DNA of 64,000 nt. Origin: JBAXTE01 sp037130365 (lineage in GTDB: Bacteria > Bacteroidota > Bacteroidia > Bacteroidales > WCHB1-69). A program made the position numbers and the translations under genes. Position 1 is the stretch's first letter, and each line of letters begins with the position of its first letter. Location: positions 1 through 64,000 of the forward strand of contig JBAXTE010000002.1 in NCBI GenBank assembly GCA_037130365.1, given 5' to 3'. The notes under the pieces were generated by a model, which was given only the letters and a program-made list of their open reading frames with translations, was not told the DNA's origin and did no database searches. Below are positions 60,848-64,000 of this stretch, one piece after another.

Positions 60848-61759
60848 ATGAAGGCAGTAAACTATAAAAAAATCACGAAAGAGTATTTGCAAATCCTAAT
60901 TGGATCTGCGATTATGGCATTGGGGTTTGTTTTGTTTATTTCTCCCTACAAATTGGCTCCAGGAGGTGTTTATGGAGTTGCAATTACGGTTCACCATTTG
61001 ACTAAAGGAATGTTCGATTTTTTCAGCGATGGACTTCCAATAGGTGGTGTAGCATTGAGTATGGATATTCCGTTAGCAATTATTGGAACCATTATACTCG
61101 GACCAAAATTCGGATTTAAAACCGTGGTTGGATTCGTCTCATTAGCCATTTTTACTGATTCAATTGCTGGATGGTGGGGCGATGCACCCTTAATTGTTAA
61201 TGATCCTTTGTTGTCGTCAATTTTTGGAGGAGCAATTCTTGGGCTTGGATTAGGATTGATTTTTAGAACTAGAGCCACTTCTGGTGGTACTGATATTGTG
61301 GCAATGATTATCAATAAATTTACTCGTTTGCCTGTAGGAACACTGTTGATAATTGTGGATTCTGTAGTAGTGGCTATAAGCGTTTTTGCTTATAAGGATT
61401 GGAAAATTGCCTTTTACTCATTAATTGTGATTTATATTACCGGAAAAGTCATTGATGTGGTGATTCAAGGTATTAGCAATGATAAAACCGTATATATCAT
61501 CTCTGATAAATACGAAGAAATTCGAAACAAAATTATTCATGACTTAGAAAGAGGTGGCACTTATATTCATGGAGAAGGAATGTATAACAATCAACCTAAA
61601 AAAATTATATATACTATTGTAGACCGAAAGCAATTGCCTATTCTCATCGAGTTTGTTCATGAGATTGATCCAAACGCCTTTTTATCGGTGATTAAAGCAA
61701 ATCAAACGTTAGGTAATGGATTTCAATCATTGCGCGAGGCTACTTTGGGCGAGTTATAA
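60848..61759 (+). CDS. YitT-family membrane protein
   Basis: 303 residues. Five membrane helices include ALGFVLFISPYKLAPGGVYGV and GGAILGLGLGLIFRTRATSGGTDI. The C-terminal cytosolic DUF2179 domain begins near residue 215 (NDKTVYIISDKYEEIRNK; YTIVDRKQLPILIEFVHE). YitT proteins are common and of unknown function. The gldA-like gene starts 21 nt downstream, so the two may be co-transcribed. Confidence 0.9.
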   Translation: MKAVNYKKITKEYLQILIGSAIMALGFVLFISPYKLAPGGVYGVAITVHHLTKGMFDFFSDGLPIGGVALSMDIPLAIIGTIILGPKFGFKTVVGFVSLAIFTDSIAGWWGDAPLIVNDPLLSSIFGGAILGLGLGLIFRTRATSGGTDIVAMIINKFTRLPVGTLLIIVDSVVVAISVFAYKDWKIAFYSLIVIYITGKVIDVVIQGISNDKTVYIISDKYEEIRNKIIHDLERGGTYIHGEGMYNNQPKKIIYTIVDRKQLPILIEFVHEIDPNAFLSVIKANQTLGNGFQSLREATLGEL

Positions 61760-61780
61760 ATATTAAAAATCAAGAATATT

Positions 61781-62692
61781 ATGTCGATAGAAGTTTCAAA
61801 TATTACAAAGAAATACGGAGCACAACTCGCATTAAATAATGTGTCCTTTTCGATTGAAAAAGGGGAAGTTGTTGGAATTTTAGGTCCAAATGGTGCAGGA
61901 AAGTCAACTATAATGAAGATTCTTACCTGCTTTATTCCTCAAAACGAAGGCGAGGCAAAAGTTTGTGGTTACAATGTAATTACTGATCCATTGGAAGTTC
62001 GGAAACATGTTGGTTATTTGCCAGAAAACAATCCGCTCTATTTAGATATGTACGTTAGAGAATATTTGGAATTTATTGCGGGTGTTCATCATTTGGGTTC
62101 AAACACTAAATCGCAAATAAAAAAGATCATCGAACTTACTGGTTTAGGACCTGAGCAACACAAGAAGATTGGAGCATTGTCAAAAGGATATCGTCAACGG
62201 GTTGGATTAGCGCAAGCAATGATTCATGAACCAGAGGTATTGATTTTAGATGAACCAACTTCGGGTCTTGACCCAAATCAGTTGGTAGATATTCGTAATT
62301 TGATTATGGAAGTTGGTAAGGATAGAACTGTGCTTTTGAGTACACATATTATGCAAGAAGTAGAAGCCATGTGTAGTAGAGTGATTATCATCAATGAAGG
62401 AGAAATTGTTGCCGACGATAAAACTGCACATCTTCATCAAATGCGTGAAGGTCAGGAGTTTGTAGTTGTGGAATTTGCTGAGGTAGTCAACCCAGTTCAG
62501 TTTCGCAATCTTGATGGAGTGAAAAATTCGGTTGCAATTAGTGCTACGGAGTGCAAAATTGAAGCAATTGGCAAAGTGGATATACGTCCCAAAATTTTCC
62601 AATATGCAAAGGAACATAATCTAACCATTTTGTCGATGAATAAGGTGGAACAGGGGTTAGAGGATGTTTTTAGAAAATTAACAAAAAAATAA
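61781..62692 (+). CDS. gldA: ABC transporter ATP-binding protein, GldA type
   Basis: 303 residues. Walker A is GPNGAGKSTIMKIL, the Q-loop region is GYLPENNPLYLDM, the ABC signature is LSKGYRQRVGLAQA, Walker B is VLILDEPTSGLDPNQ and the switch His is in LSTHIMQEVEA. A ~75-residue C-terminal domain follows. The motif wording fits GldA, the ATPase of the gliding-motility ABC exporter with GldF and GldG, which are not in this window. It could be another multidrug-type ABC ATPase. The context, downstream of YitT, does not decide. Confidence 0.8.
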   Translation: MSIEVSNITKKYGAQLALNNVSFSIEKGEVVGILGPNGAGKSTIMKILTCFIPQNEGEAKVCGYNVITDPLEVRKHVGYLPENNPLYLDMYVREYLEFIAGVHHLGSNTKSQIKKIIELTGLGPEQHKKIGALSKGYRQRVGLAQAMIHEPEVLILDEPTSGLDPNQLVDIRNLIMEVGKDRTVLLSTHIMQEVEAMCSRVIIINEGEIVADDKTAHLHQMREGQEFVVVEFAEVVNPVQFRNLDGVKNSVAISATECKIEAIGKVDIRPKIFQYAKEHNLTILSMNKVEQGLEDVFRKLTKK

Positions 62693-62725
62693 ATCATAAA
62701 AAATCGCTATCACAATAGTTTTTTG

Positions 62726-62733
62726 TAATTTTG
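62726..62733 (+). promoter_or_regulatory. -7 promoter box of metK
   Basis: TAATTTTG matches TAnnTTTG. Transcription would begin near 62740, a few nt before the SAM-II-like leader. No clear TTTG is seen at the -33 position. Confidence 0.55.
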
Positions 62734-62742
62734 CACAAAACA

Positions 62743-62795
62743 GTGGAAAAATTTGATTGATTGCAACCACACAAAAAAATGCTAAACCAGTTTTT
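62743..62795 (+). promoter_or_regulatory. SAM-II-like riboswitch candidate upstream of metK
   Basis: The leader has GTGG (62743-62746) that pairs with CCAC (62767-62770) around an A/T-rich loop containing tgattgattgcaa. An A-rich linker and tgctaaacc follow (62780-62788). This matches the SAM-II layout as I remember it: a short P1 stem, a U-rich loop, then an A-rich stretch with a conserved GCUAAA that closes a pseudoknot. The place (before the SAM-synthesis gene, right after the promoter) supports it. A covariance search was not run. Confidence 0.6.
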
Positions 62796-62858
62796 TGCGC
62801 CTATCAATCTCATTTTTTCATTAAGTTATTTAAATTAACAAACTTAAAATTATAAAAA

Positions 62859-64000
62859 ATGGGATATCTATTTACATCTGAAAGCGTATCAGAAGGTCAC
62901 CCAGACAAAGTGAGCGACCAAATATCAGACGCATTACTCGACGAATTCTTACGTTGGGATCAAGAATCAAAAGTAGCATGTGAAACATTAGTAACTACCG
63001 GACTTGTAGTTTGTGCTGGTGAAGTAAAAACCGAAGGATTTGTTCATATTGACGATGTTGCTCGTGAAACAATTCGCAAAATTGGATATACAAAAGCGGA
63101 ATACAGATTTGATAGCGAATCTTGCGGTGTTATTTCTGCAATCCACGAACAATCTCCAGATATTAACCAAGGTGTTGAGCGTAAAGATGTTGAAGAGCAA
63201 GGCGCTGGGGATCAAGGAATGATGTTTGGCTATGCTTGTACCGAAATGGACAACTTTATGCCCATTTCTATTGACCTTTCACACCGTTTCTTAATGGAAC
63301 TAGCAGAAGTTCGTCGTGAAGGAAAACGCATGAAATACCTTCGTCCTGATGCTAAGTCTCAAGTAACCATCGAATACGACGACAAAGGAAAACCAAAACG
63401 TATCGACACAATCGTAATCTCAACTCAACATGATGATTTTGCGGAAGAGTCAAAAATGTTAGCTCAAATTTTAGCAGATGTCAAAAATGTGTTGATTCCA
63501 AGAGTTAAAAAATCTTGTCCAGATAGCGTTAAAAAATTATTTAAAGGAGATTTTAAATTACACGTTAATCCAACAGGAAAATTTGTAATTGGGGGTCCTC
63601 ATGGAGATTCTGGATTGACTGGTCGTAAAATTATTGTAGATACTTATGGTGGAAAAGGTGCTCACGGTGGTGGAGCTTTTTCTGGAAAGGATTCTTCAAA
63701 AGTGGATCGTTCAGCAGCTTATGCAGCTCGTCATATTGCAAAAAATATGGTTGCTGCTGGTCTTTGCGACGAAGTTTTAGTTCAAGTTGCTTATGCAATT
63801 GGAGTGGCTCAACCTGTTGGATTATATGTAAATACGTACAATACAGCTAAAGTAAAAGACGCTGCAGGTAAAAAAATGGCTGATGGTAAAATTGCTGAAA
63901 TTATAAATGGCATTTTCGACATGCGTCCTTATGCTATTGTAACTCGTTTTGGATTAAAAAATCCAATTTTTGCGCCAACTGCTGCTTATGGTCACTTTGG
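62859..64000 (+). CDS. metK: S-adenosylmethionine synthase (3' end outside window)
   Basis: 380 codons are visible before the window ends; the family is about 420 long in this phylum. Motifs: FTSESVSEGHPDKVSDQISD (ATP/substrate loop), GAGDQGMMFGYAC, NPTGKFVIGGPHGDSGLTGR, TYGGKGAHGGGAFSGKDSSK and QVAYAIGVAQPVGLYV. It makes SAM from methionine and ATP. The leader carries a possible SAM-sensing riboswitch, consistent with feedback control. Confidence 0.97.
   Translation, partial: MGYLFTSESVSEGHPDKVSDQISDALLDEFLRWDQESKVACETLVTTGLVVCAGEVKTEGFVHIDDVARETIRKIGYTKAEYRFDSESCGVISAIHEQSPDINQGVERKDVEEQGAGDQGMMFGYACTEMDNFMPISIDLSHRFLMELAEVRREGKRMKYLRPDAKSQVTIEYDDKGKPKRIDTIVISTQHDDFAEESKMLAQILADVKNVLIPRVKKSCPDSVKKLFKGDFKLHVNPTGKFVIGGPHGDSGLTGRKIIVDTYGGKGAHGGGAFSGKDSSKVDRSAAYAARHIAKNMVAAGLCDEVLVQVAYAIGVAQPVGLYVNTYNTAKVKDAAGKKMADGKIAEIINGIFDMRPYAIVTRFGLKNPIFAPTAAYGHF

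Noticed and set aside
61781..62692. Complete gliding-motility ABC operon
   Set aside because: Only the ATPase gene is present; no gldF or gldG permease gene is adjacent, so the role stays tentative.

Overview
The window is AT-rich and reads as chromosome of a member of the Bacteroidota. Evidence: two proteins with type IX secretion (T9SS) or gliding-type C-terminal sorting domains, a GldA-type ABC ATPase, the Bacteroidota-style short SerA, DUF4328, DUF4476 and DUF4834 proteins, and promoters of the TTTG-N19/20-TAnnTTTG type in front of at least six genes. Class or genus cannot be fixed from the sequence. No tRNA, rRNA or CRISPR array was seen.

Layout. 1-2.9 kb (minus): a two-gene surface operon, a T9SS-sorted protein followed by a collagen-like Gly-X-Y protein that runs off the left edge. 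2.9-4.0 kb: decayed DNA with remnants of a PAP2-type phosphatase and an IS5-family transposase. 4.0-10.8 kb: housekeeping genes (UbiA prenyltransferase, RlmF, NadB, a split-barrel flavoprotein with a Crp/Fnr regulator) and one half-length DEAD-box-like protein, separated by word-like repeats. 11-16.5 kb (minus): accessory genes (lipoproteins, a DUF4328 membrane protein, an LRR-Roco GTPase). 16.9-26 kb: leuS, a T9SS protein, a duplicated small surface protein, a MarR regulator and ParC. 26.5-30.6 kb: histidine phosphatase, GH25 lysozyme, DUF2185, TGS-uridine kinase and a PAS protein.

30.7-33.9 kb is a small accessory block: a stand-alone HsdR-N nuclease-like protein 4 nt from a voltage-gated ion channel gene, next to a Fic protein whose promoter lies inside a symmetric operator. 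33.9-42.9 kb is a glycogen operon: debranching enzyme, GT4 synthase, GH57 glucanase and a fused GT3 synthase/GT35 phosphorylase. 43.2-47.1 kb holds two pairs of paralogous small secreted proteins with a shared mosaic repeat and decayed copies.

47.5-53.9 kb: YfhO, DUF4834, ribosomal protein L34, an alpha/beta hydrolase, DUF4476 and DUF3307. 53.9-57.8 kb is an arsenic/thiol-type cluster: mini-thioredoxin, ArsR, two ArsF-like CxxC proteins, a CcdA/ArsG-like transporter and an ArsP-like permease. An ArsR-type palindrome brackets the -7 box at its head. 58.4-64 kb: serC, serA, a YitT protein, gldA, and metK (cut by the right edge) preceded by a SAM-II-like leader.

The best candidates for something undescribed are the nuclease-like/ion-channel pair, the Fic operator, the paired secreted paralogs with their mosaic repeat, and several large imperfect inverted repeats in long spacers (47.3, 52.2 and 58.15 kb). 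All function calls come from reading motifs by eye; no search was run.
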